The notes under the pieces: model-generated | Told to the model about the DNA's origin: nothing | The model's input: only the letters and a program-made list of their open reading frames with translations | Database searches by the model: none | Assembly: GCF_900174485.1 (NCBI RefSeq) | Contig: NZ_LT837803.1 | Location: forward strand, 1,999,305 to 2,063,304 | Origin: Sterolibacterium denitrificans | Lineage (GTDB): Bacteria; Pseudomonadota; Gammaproteobacteria; Burkholderiales; Rhodocyclaceae | Direction of reading: 5' to 3' | DNA: 64,000 bases | Program-made: the position numbers and the translations under genes | In this document: positions 36,573-45,258 of the stretch, piece after piece | Layout: each line of letters starts with the position of its first letter | Numbering within the stretch: the first letter of the stretch is position 1

Positions 36573-36682
36573 GGTGACTCCCCCTCAATTTTACTTGATT
36601 GTCATAAGCAACCGATACAGCCCTGCCGCAAGCGACAGCCAGAGACTGTCAGTCCAGATTCTTTATTTACAGCAGCAGGTTC

Positions 36683-37708
36683 TCAAGCCCAGCTCAACGA
36701 ATGCGGATTGACATCGAAGCCGCCGAACATATCGTTCCAGCGGTAGGCGATGAGCAGATCCATCAGTTCGGACTTGCCGCCCTGGCGCATCTTCTCGCGC
36801 TCGGCCTTGAGAATCTGGATCGAATCCAGCACCTTCTCCCCAAACAGCGAAATCAGGTATTCGTCAGGAATCCGCGGCTTGCTGTGGTCAAAATCACCAT
36901 TCGCATCAAAACGCGTCGGCGCATCGAACGGCGGTACGTAGAAGACGTTCGGCTCGGTACCGAATTCAGGATGCAGCGGGATCGCCACCTTCCATTTCTC
37001 CACCAGCTTCCAGATCGGCGCGTTCTGGTCGTCCTTGTAGCCGACGAAACGCACCCGCCCCGGACATTGACGCGCACAGGCCTGCGCCACCCCCTGCTCC
37101 AGACGCGGGTAGCAGAAGATGCATTTCTGGCTGACCTTCTTCACGTGGTTGAAGTAGATCTTCTTGTAGGGACAGGCTTCCATGCAGAAGCGGAAGCCCC
37201 GGCAGCGGTCTTCGTTGATGACCACCACGCCGTCTTCTTCACGCTTGACGATGGCCTGCCGCGGGCAGGCTTCCAGACAGGCCGGGTGCGTGCAGTGGTT
37301 GCAGATGCGCGGCAGGTAGAAAAAGTAGCTGTTGGGAAAGTCGCCACCACCCTGGTCTTCGTCCCAGTTCGGACCCCAGTCCGGCTGGTCGCCCTGGATC
37401 TGCAGGTGCACGCTCTGGCCCTTGCCGCCGTAGAAGACTTCGTTGTGGTTGTATTCCCAGGCTTCGCCGAAGCCCTTGGTGGTCGGCATCTGCCCAAGCT
37501 GGGCTTCGCCATTGGGAAAACCGCCGCCCATGGCTTCCCAGTTCTTCGGCGTGCCCAGACCGGGCATGGTGTTGACGGTGTTGAAGAGCATGTATTCCTG
37601 ACCTTCGTCACGCGTCCAGAGCGTCTTGCAGGCAACGGAACAGGTGTGGCAGCCAATGCATTTGTTGAGGTCGAGAACCATCGCCATCTGGCGTTTTGCT
37701 GTACTCAT
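36683..37708 (-). CDS. type II molybdenum dehydrogenase, iron-sulfur beta subunit
   Basis: 341-residue electron-transfer subunit with four Cys clusters of NarH/EbdB type. They start at CIGCHTCSVAC (near residue 18), CNHCTHPACLEACP, CRGFRFCMEACPYKKIYFN and KCIFCYPRLEQG ... CARQCPGRVRFVGY. In CRGFRFC a Phe takes the place of the fourth Cys, where NarH has Trp, so one cluster should be [3Fe-4S]. No signal peptide is seen, as expected if it is carried through Tat with alpha. AYRWNDMFGGFDVNPHSLSW ends it. Gaps to the gamma gene (104 bases) and alpha gene (110 bases) are larger than usual within an operon. Confidence 0.93.
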   Translation of the reverse strand: MSTAKRQMAMVLDLNKCIGCHTCSVACKTLWTRDEGQEYMLFNTVNTMPGLGTPKNWEAMGGGFPNGEAQLGQMPTTKGFGEAWEYNHNEVFYGGKGQSVHLQIQGDQPDWGPNWDEDQGGGDFPNSYFFYLPRICNHCTHPACLEACPRQAIVKREEDGVVVINEDRCRGFRFCMEACPYKKIYFNHVKKVSQKCIFCYPRLEQGVAQACARQCPGRVRFVGYKDDQNAPIWKLVEKWKVAIPLHPEFGTEPNVFYVPPFDAPTRFDANGDFDHSKPRIPDEYLISLFGEKVLDSIQILKAEREKMRQGGKSELMDLLIAYRWNDMFGGFDVNPHSLSWA

Positions 37709-37812
37709 CTTGGTTTCCTAGGCTGGGTTGCTGGGTTGATCAGGTTCGCCATCAGGTCGAAACGGGATCACTGAATCATTAGGATCGCTACGCTGTACGT
37801 GCGGCCTTGACC

Positions 37813-38466
37813 TTACTGGCCGGCTATTTCAAGCGGCAGCCAGTCGCCGGAGTAGGCTTTGAGTCCCCCCCGCTCCTGCTGACCACCTTCCCAGATGGCG
37901 ATGCCAAAACGGCTGCGCTGCCCCGGCTCGAGCTGGATGACGTTGGGCGAGTCCACGCTCTTGAAGGTGCGGGCAATGACCACGCTCCAGCGACCGTTGG
38001 CCCATTTGGCCCGCGTGCGCACCGTCTTGTCGACGATCTGGCTGCTGCCCGGCCCCTGGGCGACCACTTGATAGCCCATGTCCTTGTCGTCGGCACGCCA
38101 GTACCAGGCCGCCATCGGCAGTTCGGGCGCACCCATGGTCATCAGCGGCGTGTCTTCGTGCAGCGGCAAGGCCACCGCCGCCGCGTCCGGCCAGACGCTG
38201 TTGTCGCCATGACTGGTGTTGTGGTTGGCATCAGCCCAGCTCAGGTGAAAAGCCAGGTATTCCCCATTGTGCAGCGCGCGCAGCTCTACCTTGCCAACCG
38301 CACCTATCTTCTTGTGCTCCCAACTGTTGCGAATGGCCGCCGTCGGCTGCATCGCCCAGGGCGTGCCCTGCAACGATACGCTTTCCAACCCCGACTGCTG
38401 CCATACCGCATCTTCCGCGTCCAGCAACTGCTCTGCCGTCGCGGCAGATGTGTAGGTGACTTTCAT
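37813..38466 (-). CDS. type II molybdenum dehydrogenase, haem b gamma subunit
   Basis: 217-residue protein similar in length and pattern to EbdC, DdhC, SerC and ClrC, periplasmic beta-sandwich subunits that hold one haem b by a Met and a Lys. Candidate ligands are Met111 or Met118 (TMGAPELPMAAWYWRAD) and Lys203 (RGGLKAYSGDWLPL). SVWPDAAAVALPL and WSVVIARTF are common in this group. No signal peptide is visible, so it should be co-exported with alpha. It is the first structural gene, the reverse of the usual alpha-beta-gamma order. In the 216-bp leader, GGGG/CCCC arms occur at 38622-38636 and the palindrome TGTTAACA at 38594-38601. Confidence 0.85.
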   Translation of the reverse strand: MKVTYTSAATAEQLLDAEDAVWQQSGLESVSLQGTPWAMQPTAAIRNSWEHKKIGAVGKVELRALHNGEYLAFHLSWADANHNTSHGDNSVWPDAAAVALPLHEDTPLMTMGAPELPMAAWYWRADDKDMGYQVVAQGPGSSQIVDKTVRTRAKWANGRWSVVIARTFKSVDSPNVIQLEPGQRSRFGIAIWEGGQQERGGLKAYSGDWLPLEIAGQ

Positions 38467-38653
38467 TGGTGTTCCCCTGGTGGTTTTTTATAGTGGTTTT
38501 CTGACGAATCGGACAGTCATCCGACCGCATGTAAATTTTAGCTTGCCTGGCGCCGGTGGTTTGGAGCAACGGTGCCTGAAAGCGCGCAGCGGATGTTAAC
38601 ACGCAGCATTCACAAGGCAGGAGGGGTTTCCCCATATTGGGTAATGATGGTGT

Positions 38654-38672
38654 GGCAAGCGATCACCTTGCC
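38654..38672. promoter_or_regulatory. palindrome between regulator gene and gamma subunit
   Basis: Arms GGCAAG (38654-38659) and CTTGCC (38667-38672), centre 7 bases, located 11 bases past the regulator stop and about 190 bases before the gamma start. It may be an operator for the adjacent regulator or an RNA hairpin. Evidence is symmetry and position. Confidence 0.35.
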
Positions 38673-38682
38673 CAAAGGACGG

Positions 38683-39177
38683 CTATTTGTCCCTGTCATC
38701 GACTTTCGGCAACTTCGACAGCACATCGATCAGGGCCTGTGCAGAAGGCAGCAGGGACTCGATGGAATCGAACAGGAAGCGCTCGAAATGCTTGGCGACT
38801 TCCGGCGTCAGGTAGATATGTCCCTTCTCGTTCTTGTACACCCAGCCCTTCTTGATCAGCATGTCGATCTTGCGACGCACGGTCTCGCGCGGAATACCCG
38901 TGGCATCGCTGATGGAGAGGGTATTGCAGGGGCGCATCAGGCGCTGGTGTTCGGAAACGTCGGTCAGAACGTCTTCGGAAGCATCGCTGTCCTTTTCGGC
39001 ATCGAAGAAGTAACTGACATTGCGCGTGCCGATCTCCCCGAGTACCAGATTCAGCAGCATGTCGCCGCCGAACTCCCGGTAAATGCTGCGCATGTAGGGC
39101 ACCGTGAAGCGCGAGAAGAGATAGGCCGCACGAAAATAGTGCTGCTCGAACTCTGCCGGATCGATTTTCAGTGACAT
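38683..39177 (-). CDS. winged-helix transcription regulator beside the molybdoenzyme operon
   Basis: 164 residues. The C-terminal half has a convincing winged HTH: TLSISDATGIPRETVRRKIDMLIKKGWVYKNEKGHIYLTPEVAKHF, with the SISDATGIPRETVRRKI helix-turn-helix. The N-terminal half (EQHYFRAAYLFSRFTVPYMRSIYREFGGD) is helical and not assigned; it may sense the substrate. Not obviously MarR, GntR or Crp by the N-terminus. On the same strand and directly upstream of gamma, so it could control that operon. The ATG 39177 has only a weak ribosome site. ATG choice is by ORF context. Confidence 0.75.
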   Translation of the reverse strand: MSLKIDPAEFEQHYFRAAYLFSRFTVPYMRSIYREFGGDMLLNLVLGEIGTRNVSYFFDAEKDSDASEDVLTDVSEHQRLMRPCNTLSISDATGIPRETVRRKIDMLIKKGWVYKNEKGHIYLTPEVAKHFERFLFDSIESLLPSAQALIDVLSKLPKVDDRDK

Positions 39178-39237
39178 GACTGGCCGGTCAATTCAGCATG
39201 GGAAATCATCGAGGCCATGAATCATTCCGCCCCGCTT

Positions 39238-39609
39238 TCAGGCACGTGCTGCCAGTACGTACAAGCCGATGACGCAAGCGAAGCCGGCTGCCCAAACCAG
39301 CGAGCGCAGCAGCGAGCGATTCGTCAAATAACAGATGCCGTAAAGCAGCCGGAAACCGATGAACAAACAGGCCAGCAGGTCGATCGAGGCCTGCTCCGCA
39401 TGGCACCCCTGGGCAATCAATACCGCGGCGGCAAACGGCGCAAAAGCCTCCCAGGAATTTTGCTGCGCCCAGTCGGCGCGCTGGCGCCAGCCAGTTTTGA
39501 CCATCAGGCGCGGGCTGGCATTGTCGTAAGCCGGATCGGACTTCGACAGCGTTCCCCAGACATAGGGCAACAACGTTGCAACCAATACGCACCAGAGTGC
39601 CAGCGTCAT
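39238..39609 (-). CDS. MAPEG-family membrane protein
   Basis: 123 residues with about four hydrophobic helices. ASPRLMVKTGWRQRADWAQQNSWEAFAPFAAAVL and FIGFRLLYGICYLTN are typical of bacterial MAPEG proteins (eicosanoid/glutathione metabolism superfamily), whose bacterial members are largely uncharacterised. The start ATG 39609 follows AGGAGG. Same strand as the regulator but no functional link is evident. Confidence 0.85.
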   Translation of the reverse strand: MTLALWCVLVATLLPYVWGTLSKSDPAYDNASPRLMVKTGWRQRADWAQQNSWEAFAPFAAAVLIAQGCHAEQASIDLLACLFIGFRLLYGICYLTNRSLLRSLVWAAGFACVIGLYVLAARA

Positions 39610-39660
39610 GACAGCCTCCTCATTTATGCTGCGTTACACGTTACAGGTTACAGGTCACAT

Positions 39661-40554
39661 CTACAGATCGAGATCGATCTCCAGTCCCTCGCGCGCCAGA
39701 TGCACGGTCAGTCCCTGCAAATCCGCTCGATGGCGGGACAGCGCTTCGTTGAATACCGTCTCCAGTTCATCATCACTGCGTGTCGGCTCGTGATGCGTAC
39801 AGTACAAGCGTTTGGCGCCGACCCGCAAGGCCGTGGCGATGGCCGCATCGAAATGACCATGCCCCCAGCCCCTCTTCGTCTCATACTCCTCGCGCGTGTA
39901 GGATGCGTCGATGATCAGGACATCGGCTCCGCGCATGGCGGCATCGACCTCGGCCTGCTTCTCTTCCATCAGTGCCTGATAGTCTGCGTAATCGGCATCT
40001 TCCGGATCGTAGATGTTGTAGTAGGGTTCGTGATCGCCGGTGAAGAACACCGACTTTCCGTTGCAGTCGATGCGATAGCCAAAATCGATCACCGGGTGGT
40101 TCAGCAACGAGGCCGTGACGACGACGTCGCCTACCTTGGTGGTTTCGCCTATCGACAAGGTCTGATATTCGATTGCCGCTTTCATTTCGGCTTCGCGCAC
40201 CGGGAAATAGCTGTACTGCAACTGTACATCCATGACCTGCTCGACCCCATTGCCGGACACCGGATCGAAAGCGCCGTACATGCGTACCGTATTGCCGGGA
40301 ATGAACAGTGGCGTGAAAAACGGCAGACCGTGTATGTGATCCCAGTGGCTGTGCGTGATGAAAATGTTCGCCTCGACCGGCAATTCACGCAACAACTGCT
40401 GGGCCAGTGCGAAGATGCCGGTACCGGCATCCAGCACGATCAGCGTACCGTCGTCACTGCGCACCTCGATGCAGGTCGTGTTGCCGCCATAACGCACGGT
40501 GTGCGGCCCGGGGGAAGGAATCGAGCCACGCACCCCCCAGAACTTGACTTTCAC
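39661..40554 (-). CDS. MBL-fold metal-dependent hydrolase
   Basis: 297 residues starting with GTG 40554, which overlaps the stop of the upstream HDOD gene (GTGA). The metallo-beta-lactamase fold is clear: FWGVRGSIPSPG, YGGNTTCIEVR, LDAGTGIFALAQQL, the metal site THSHWDHIHGLPFF, later FFTGDHEP and a terminal THHEPTRSDD. This subgroup resembles phosphoribosyl-phosphate/PDE-like RNase Z relatives; the substrate is unknown. Coupling to the HDOD gene suggests a signalling role, as an inference. Confidence 0.85.
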   Translation of the reverse strand: MKVKFWGVRGSIPSPGPHTVRYGGNTTCIEVRSDDGTLIVLDAGTGIFALAQQLLRELPVEANIFITHSHWDHIHGLPFFTPLFIPGNTVRMYGAFDPVSGNGVEQVMDVQLQYSYFPVREAEMKAAIEYQTLSIGETTKVGDVVVTASLLNHPVIDFGYRIDCNGKSVFFTGDHEPYYNIYDPEDADYADYQALMEEKQAEVDAAMRGADVLIIDASYTREEYETKRGWGHGHFDAAIATALRVGAKRLYCTHHEPTRSDDELETVFNEALSRHRADLQGLTVHLAREGLEIDLDL

Positions 40555-41411
40555 TTCAGCCCCCCGGTTTGCGCAAACATGCGCGCATCATCGATCAGTT
40601 TGTTCATGTCGCCGAGTTCGGCAACGACGGCGTCCAGATCCGTGCCGAAGCGCGCCGGCAGCGCCTGCGGACCATCCGCACTGACGTTACCCAGCGAATC
40701 ATAACCAAGTTTCTCGGCAATCAGGTCGGCAACGAAAAGGCATTCGGCCAGTACGGACACATGCGGCACGGCGTGGTGATGATCGATGCACTCGACCAGA
40801 TACTCGGGAAACTGCCAACGCTTGACGAGCATCGCGCCGACGAACGTGTGATCGGTGCCAATCACCGCCTCCTCGGCCTTGTGCAGGGAGATATTTTCGG
40901 TGCTCGACATCTCCATTGCCTGACGAAACTCCGGTGCCATGTAAAGGGCAAACACCACCTTGCCGAAATCATGCAACAGACCGGCGATGTAGCAATCCGT
41001 CGGATCCAATTCATTCGCATATCTTGCGGCCAGCATGCGCGTCAGATTGGCCGTCACCAGGGAAGACACCAGATAGTGCTGCACGTCGAAGCCGGCCGCA
41101 TTGCGTGCCGGCAGCATGCCCATGGTAGAAAACGAAAGCGCAAGGTTCTTCAGCGTATTCACGCCCAGATAAACCACCGATTGATTGATCGAGGTGATTT
41201 TTTTGGGTAGACCGTAATAGGCGGAATTGACGATCTTGAGAACCTTGATGGTAATCACCGGATCCTTCTCGATCACCGCCACCAGATCCTTTGGACGGCA
41301 GTTGATATCCCGCGTGAGTTCCAGGATGCGTTGCACACTTTTCGGAAATGCCGGCATGCGATCGACCGCATTGCTCAGGCGCTTGCTCAACTCGACAGAA
41401 ATCTGCCCCAT
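40551..41411 (-). CDS. HDOD-domain signalling protein
   Basis: 286 residues. The N-terminal MPAFPKSVQRILELTRDINCRPKDLVAVIEKDPVITIKVLKIVNSAYYGL is a classic HDOD start, followed by ITSINQSVVYLGVNTLKNLALS and AGLLHDFGKVVF, which keeps an HD-like pair, and IDHHHAV. The C-terminal 60 residues are unassigned. The start is ATG 41411, chosen because residues upstream are not conserved. Probable scaffold in a signal pathway with the following MBL hydrolase. Confidence 0.88.
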   Translation of the reverse strand: MGQISVELSKRLSNAVDRMPAFPKSVQRILELTRDINCRPKDLVAVIEKDPVITIKVLKIVNSAYYGLPKKITSINQSVVYLGVNTLKNLALSFSTMGMLPARNAAGFDVQHYLVSSLVTANLTRMLAARYANELDPTDCYIAGLLHDFGKVVFALYMAPEFRQAMEMSSTENISLHKAEEAVIGTDHTFVGAMLVKRWQFPEYLVECIDHHHAVPHVSVLAECLFVADLIAEKLGYDSLGNVSADGPQALPARFGTDLDAVVAELGDMNKLIDDARMFAQTGGLK

Positions 41412-41686
41412 ACTTCCATGGCCCCGTGTTCTTCGCCGCATTATAAGGGCCGGACATCCCCAAACCCCAAACCCGCATGGCGATATCTCACCATGCCGCG
41501 CACCGCTTGCAGGACGAGGCTGGACAGTCGGCAATTGGCATCTGCCACTGCGTTCGCGGTGGCAGTTTCCGGCAATTTCCGCTATCCTGCGCATCTCGTG
41601 AAATTCGACCGGACTCACCCGCAGCAAGCCGGCTCGCATCGTTTCAGTTTCACACTGCACACCGCCTTGACCTGACGAAGATTACA

Positions 41687-41774
41687 GGAAGCGTGGCCGA
41701 GTGGTTTAAGGCACCGGTCTTGAAAACCGGCGACGGGCAACCGTCCGTGAGTTCGAATCTCACCGCTTCCGCCA
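41687..41774 (+). tRNA. tRNA-Ser(TGA)
   Basis: The 88-base gene folds as a class II tRNA: acceptor GGAAGCG pairs with CGCTTCC, anticodon stem CCGGT/ACCGG with loop CTTGAAA (anticodon TGA at 41721-41723), a long variable arm (GACGGGCAACCGTC) and T loop TTCGAAT; ends with GCCA. Reads UCA (and wobble) serine codons. Confidence 0.97.
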
Positions 41775-41943
41775 ACTGAGCGGACGCAGCAAAGGTACGG
41801 CGAACTTTTTCGGATTTTTTCACTCCTACTCACCACTTACAGTATTCTGCCGCTTTGCATTTGCCGCTTTCTGCCCCACATCTCCTCCAACGATCCACGC
41901 ATCCACAATATCCACAACATTCACGATAGGGAGACCAACCACA

Positions 41944-42648
41944 ATGCAACCCAATCTCCAGACCACTTATGGCCAAACCCCTGGCAGCACCGCGCTGCTT
42001 GCCCAACAGCGGAATCGTGTGTTGCGCAATACCTATGCCCTGCTCGCCCTGTCGATGATCCCAACGGTGCTGGGTGCCATGGTGGGCATCAACACCGGCT
42101 TTTCCTTCTTCGCCGGCAGCCCGGTCATGGGCTTTTTGCTGTTCCTGGGCATCGCCTGGGGCTTCATGTGGGGTATCGAGCGCAACAAGAACAGCGGTCT
42201 TGGCGTTGCCTTGCTGCTGGGCTTCACTTTCTTCATGGGCTTGATGCTCTCGAACATCCTGCGCGTCGCGCTCGGCTTCTCGAACGGCGGCATGCTGATC
42301 GCCATGGCCGCAGGCGGCACCGGCACGATCTTCGCCGTGCTCGCAGGCGTTGCGGCGACGACCAAGCGCGACTTCAGCGGCATCGGCAAATTCGTCTTTG
42401 CCGGCCTGATCCTCGTACTCGTTGCCGCGCTGGCCAATGCCTTCCTGCAGATTCCCGTCCTGGCCCTGGCAATTTCGGCCGTGGCGATCATGGTGTTCTC
42501 CGCCTATATCCTGTACGACATCAATCGCATCGTGCAAGGCGGTCAGACCAACTACATCAGTGCCACGCTGGCGGTCTATCTGGACGTCTACAACATCTTC
42601 ACCAGCCTGCTGCACATCCTGATGGCGCTGACGGGCGAACGCGACTGA
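41944..42648 (+). CDS. BAX inhibitor-1-like membrane protein (YbhL/YccA type)
   Basis: 234 residues, about seven transmembrane helices. AQQRNRVLRNTYALLALSMIPTVLGAMVG begins it; the conserved AYILYDINRIVQGG and LAVYLDVYNIFTSLLHIL near the C-terminus are the BI-1 signature. The bacterial family includes YccA, an FtsH-modulating protein, and calcium-leak channels. The role here is unknown. Single-gene unit, followed by a terminator. Confidence 0.93.
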   Translation: MQPNLQTTYGQTPGSTALLAQQRNRVLRNTYALLALSMIPTVLGAMVGINTGFSFFAGSPVMGFLLFLGIAWGFMWGIERNKNSGLGVALLLGFTFFMGLMLSNILRVALGFSNGGMLIAMAAGGTGTIFAVLAGVAATTKRDFSGIGKFVFAGLILVLVAALANAFLQIPVLALAISAVAIMVFSAYILYDINRIVQGGQTNYISATLAVYLDVYNIFTSLLHILMALTGERD

Positions 42649-42684
42649 ACAAGCGAACCTGCCTCGGTGCTACGGTGCCGCGAC

Positions 42685-42714
42685 AAAAAAAGGTGGCTTG
42701 GCCACCTTTTTTTT
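42685..42714. terminator. bidirectional intrinsic terminator
   Basis: A7 run, GGTGGC, loop TTG, GCCACC and a T8 run form a near-perfect hairpin with T-tracts on both strands. It separates the convergent BAX-inhibitor gene (plus) and rlmD (minus) and can stop both. Confidence 0.92.
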
Positions 42715-42729
42715 GCGCCGCCAGCAAGT

Positions 42730-44070
42730 TCAGCGTTCAAACAGCGCAATCGACTCGACATGCGAAGTCTGCGGAAACATATTGGCAATGCCGGCGCCAC
42801 GCAGACGATAGCCGCACTCATGCGCCAGCATGGCGGCATCACGCGCCAGCGTTGCCGGATTGCAGGAAACATAAACGATACGCCACGGCGCCTCGACGCC
42901 TTGCGCGCTTTGTGCACCGATTGCCTTGACCAGTTCGGCAGCACCTTCGCGCGGCGGGTCGATCAGCATCTTGTCGAAGCGGCCGAGCGCGGCAAGACGC
43001 TCCGGCGTTGCCTCGAACAGATTTGCCACGGCAAACTCGGTGTTCATGGCCAGCCCATTGGCCACTGCATTTTCGCGTGCCCGCTCGACCAGCGCCTTGC
43101 TGCCCTCGATGCCGACCACTGAAGCGCCGCTGCGCGCGATGGGCAAGGTGAAATTGCCCAGGCCGCAGAACATGTCGGCGATGCGCTCGCCGGCAGCAGG
43201 CTCCAGCAAGGCCATGGCGCGGCGCACCAGGATGCGGTTGATGCCATGGTTGACCTGAGTGAAGTCGGTCGGACGAAAACGATGCGTCACCTCGAATTCG
43301 GGCAAACGATAGGCCAGCGGCGCCGCATCCAGGGGATGGAACAGGGCCACCGTATCGACCGAACCACCCGGCTGCAGGTAGAACACGACCTCATGGATAT
43401 CGGCGAAGCTGCGCAGCTTCGCCTCATCCTCCAGCGTCAGCGGTTCGAGAATGCGCAATACCAGGGCGTACTGCAACCGGCCCGCCGCATCTTCGCCAAT
43501 GGCCAGTTCGATCTGCGGCAGGCGATCGGGAATCGACAGGCTGCCGACCAAATTGCGCAGATGCGGCAACAGCGCAGAAATCTTCGGCGGCAATACGGCG
43601 CAGCTATCCATGTCGGCCACATAGCTGCTGCGGCGCTCATGAAAACCGACCAGCACGCCGCCCTTCTTCCGCACCAGCCGCACGGACAGGCGCGCGCGAT
43701 AACGGTAGCCCCAGGCCGGCCCCTGCACGACGGGAAACACGGTTTCCGGACGCAGCCGCGCAATGTGCCACAAGGCATCTTCGAGCACACGCTGCTTGAC
43801 CGCCGTCTGAGCCAGCTCATCGAGATGCTGCATGCTGCAGCCGCCACAGATGCCGAAGTGGCGGCAACGCGGCGTCACGCGCTGGAAGCTGGCACGCAGG
43901 ATGCGGGTAACGCTGGCCTTCTCAAAACTGGGCTTGCGCCGATAGCTGAGGTACTCAACCCGCTCGCCCGGCAGGGCGCCTTCGATGAAGAGGGTCTTGC
44001 CCTCGACATGCGCCACACCCTGGCCGTCATGATCCAGCGATTCTATGGTGGCAATATTTGCATTCGTCAT
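42730..44070 (-). CDS. rlmD: 23S rRNA (uracil-1939-C5)-methyltransferase
   Basis: 446 residues. N-terminal TRAM domain ([31 protein letters not shown]), the Fe-S cluster [15 protein letters not shown], and the methyltransferase with [29 protein letters not shown], and [13 protein letters not shown], which includes the nucleophilic Cys. RlmD (formerly RumA) makes m5U1939. The Fe-S Cys pattern C-x5-C-x2-C is intact. Confidence 0.95.
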   Translation of the reverse strand: MTNANIATIESLDHDGQGVAHVEGKTLFIEGALPGERVEYLSYRRKPSFEKASVTRILRASFQRVTPRCRHFGICGGCSMQHLDELAQTAVKQRVLEDALWHIARLRPETVFPVVQGPAWGYRYRARLSVRLVRKKGGVLVGFHERRSSYVADMDSCAVLPPKISALLPHLRNLVGSLSIPDRLPQIELAIGEDAAGRLQYALVLRILEPLTLEDEAKLRSFADIHEVVFYLQPGGSVDTVALFHPLDAAPLAYRLPEFEVTHRFRPTDFTQVNHGINRILVRRAMALLEPAAGERIADMFCGLGNFTLPIARSGASVVGIEGSKALVERARENAVANGLAMNTEFAVANLFEATPERLAALGRFDKMLIDPPREGAAELVKAIGAQSAQGVEAPWRIVYVSCNPATLARDAAMLAHECGYRLRGAGIANMFPQTSHVESIALFER

Positions 44071-44103
44071 GAAAGTTGCTTTGCTTGTTGCGAAGTGCGT
44101 ACC

Positions 44104-44322
44104 TCAGCCAACGGGCGGCCAGGCGCGATGACTGAGCAGCAGGTTCTGGCGCAGATGATCGATGCGGGCCAGCTTGCCCGCCGCCGCCAACGCCTCGATG
44201 CGATGATCGAGCGCCTGCAACTGCTGTTCCAGTTGCTCGCGCTCGGCCAGCAATGCCATCGCTTTGGCATATTCCGGCAGCGCCCGGGTGCGCTCTTCCA
44301 GTTGGTGCAGTTCCTCGTTCAT
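44104..44322 (-). CDS. small coiled-coil protein of unknown function
   Basis: 72 residues starting at ATG 44322 after a perfect AAGGAGG. The whole protein is charged and helical, with heptad-like EELHQLEERTRALPEYAKAMALLAEREQLEQQL. No domain is recognised. Sits in an apparent operon between the enoyl-CoA hydratase gene (24-base gap) and rlmD (33-base gap). Confidence 0.65.
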   Translation of the reverse strand: MNEELHQLEERTRALPEYAKAMALLAEREQLEQQLQALDHRIEALAAAGKLARIDHLRQNLLLSHRAWPPVG

Positions 44323-44346
44323 CGCAGCCTCCTTGCTGATCATTGC

Positions 44347-45126
44347 TTACTGATTGAACTGGCCGAAATCCGGCTTGCGCTTGTCGAAAAAGGCAGCGAA
44401 AGCCTCCTTCGCTTCGGGCGACACCAGACGCTCCTTGAAATGTCGCACCTCGCTCTGCATGGTCTGCGCAATCAGCGCCTGCTGCGCGCTCTTCAGCATC
44501 TGCTTGGTCAGCCTGACCGAGGCCGCCGGCAAGGCGGCCAGCTTGCGCGCCTGCGCCAGAGCGTGTTCGACGACCTGCTCGTCCGGCAATACCGCATTGA
44601 CGAGACCGACCTCACGCGCCTTGGTGGCATCGAAAGGTTCGCATAACAAGAGCATTTCCGCCGCCCGCGCATGACCCGCCAGCGCCGGCAGCAACAGGCT
44701 CGAGGCTGCCTCCGGGCACAGGCCGAGGCTGACGAACGGCAACTGGAAACGCGCGCTCGTACCGGCATACACCAGGTCGCAATGCAGCAGCAAGGTCGTG
44801 CCGACACCGACGGCCACGCCGGAAACTGCCGCGATGAAAGGCTTCTTCAGGCTGCTGAAGGTATCGAGAAAGCGGAATACCGGCGGCGGCGGATTTTCCT
44901 GCAGCGGCGGATTGGCAAGAAAATCGCCCAGGTCGTTACCGGCGGTAAATATACCTGGCTGGCCATGAATCACGATCACGCGCACGGCGGCATCCCGCTC
45001 GGCAGCATCGAGCGCATCGGCCAGGGCCGTGTACATTGCACTGGTCAATGCATTCTTCTTGTCTGGACGACAGATTTCGATGCAGAAAACACCGTCTTTG
45101 CTTTCAGTCAGGATCGGATCGTTCAT
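44347..45126 (-). CDS. enoyl-CoA hydratase/isomerase (crotonase) family protein
   Basis: 259 residues. Crotonase features: RPDKKNALTSAMY, FTAGNDLGDFLANPP (oxyanion region), KPFIAAVSGVAVGVGTTLLLHCDLVYA and FVSLGLCPEAASSLLLPALAG. A Glu occurs at the second crotonase Glu position (CPEA), whereas the first is Gly/Thr-like (VGVGTT), so isomerase or another crotonase activity is as likely as hydratase. Specific substrate not readable; could serve fatty acid, aromatic or sterol side-chain breakdown. Confidence 0.88.
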   Translation of the reverse strand: MNDPILTESKDGVFCIEICRPDKKNALTSAMYTALADALDAAERDAAVRVIVIHGQPGIFTAGNDLGDFLANPPLQENPPPPVFRFLDTFSSLKKPFIAAVSGVAVGVGTTLLLHCDLVYAGTSARFQLPFVSLGLCPEAASSLLLPALAGHARAAEMLLLCEPFDATKAREVGLVNAVLPDEQVVEHALAQARKLAALPAASVRLTKQMLKSAQQALIAQTMQSEVRHFKERLVSPEAKEAFAAFFDKRKPDFGQFNQ

Positions 45127-45258
45127 GGTCTGCCCTTGCAGGAAATGAGAAAAATATTGCAGCGATCGACGGAGATCTGTCGCAGCGTTCGTTTGCTTGT
45201 CCGAAAATTCTCGGAGATTCGATGTGATGCGATGCGTCGTAACCCGGTACGGCCCGGT

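Noticed and set aside
38683-39177. This gene as a NarJ/EbdD-type chaperone of the Mo enzyme
   Set aside because: The protein has a clear winged HTH in the C-terminal half, so it is read as a regulator.
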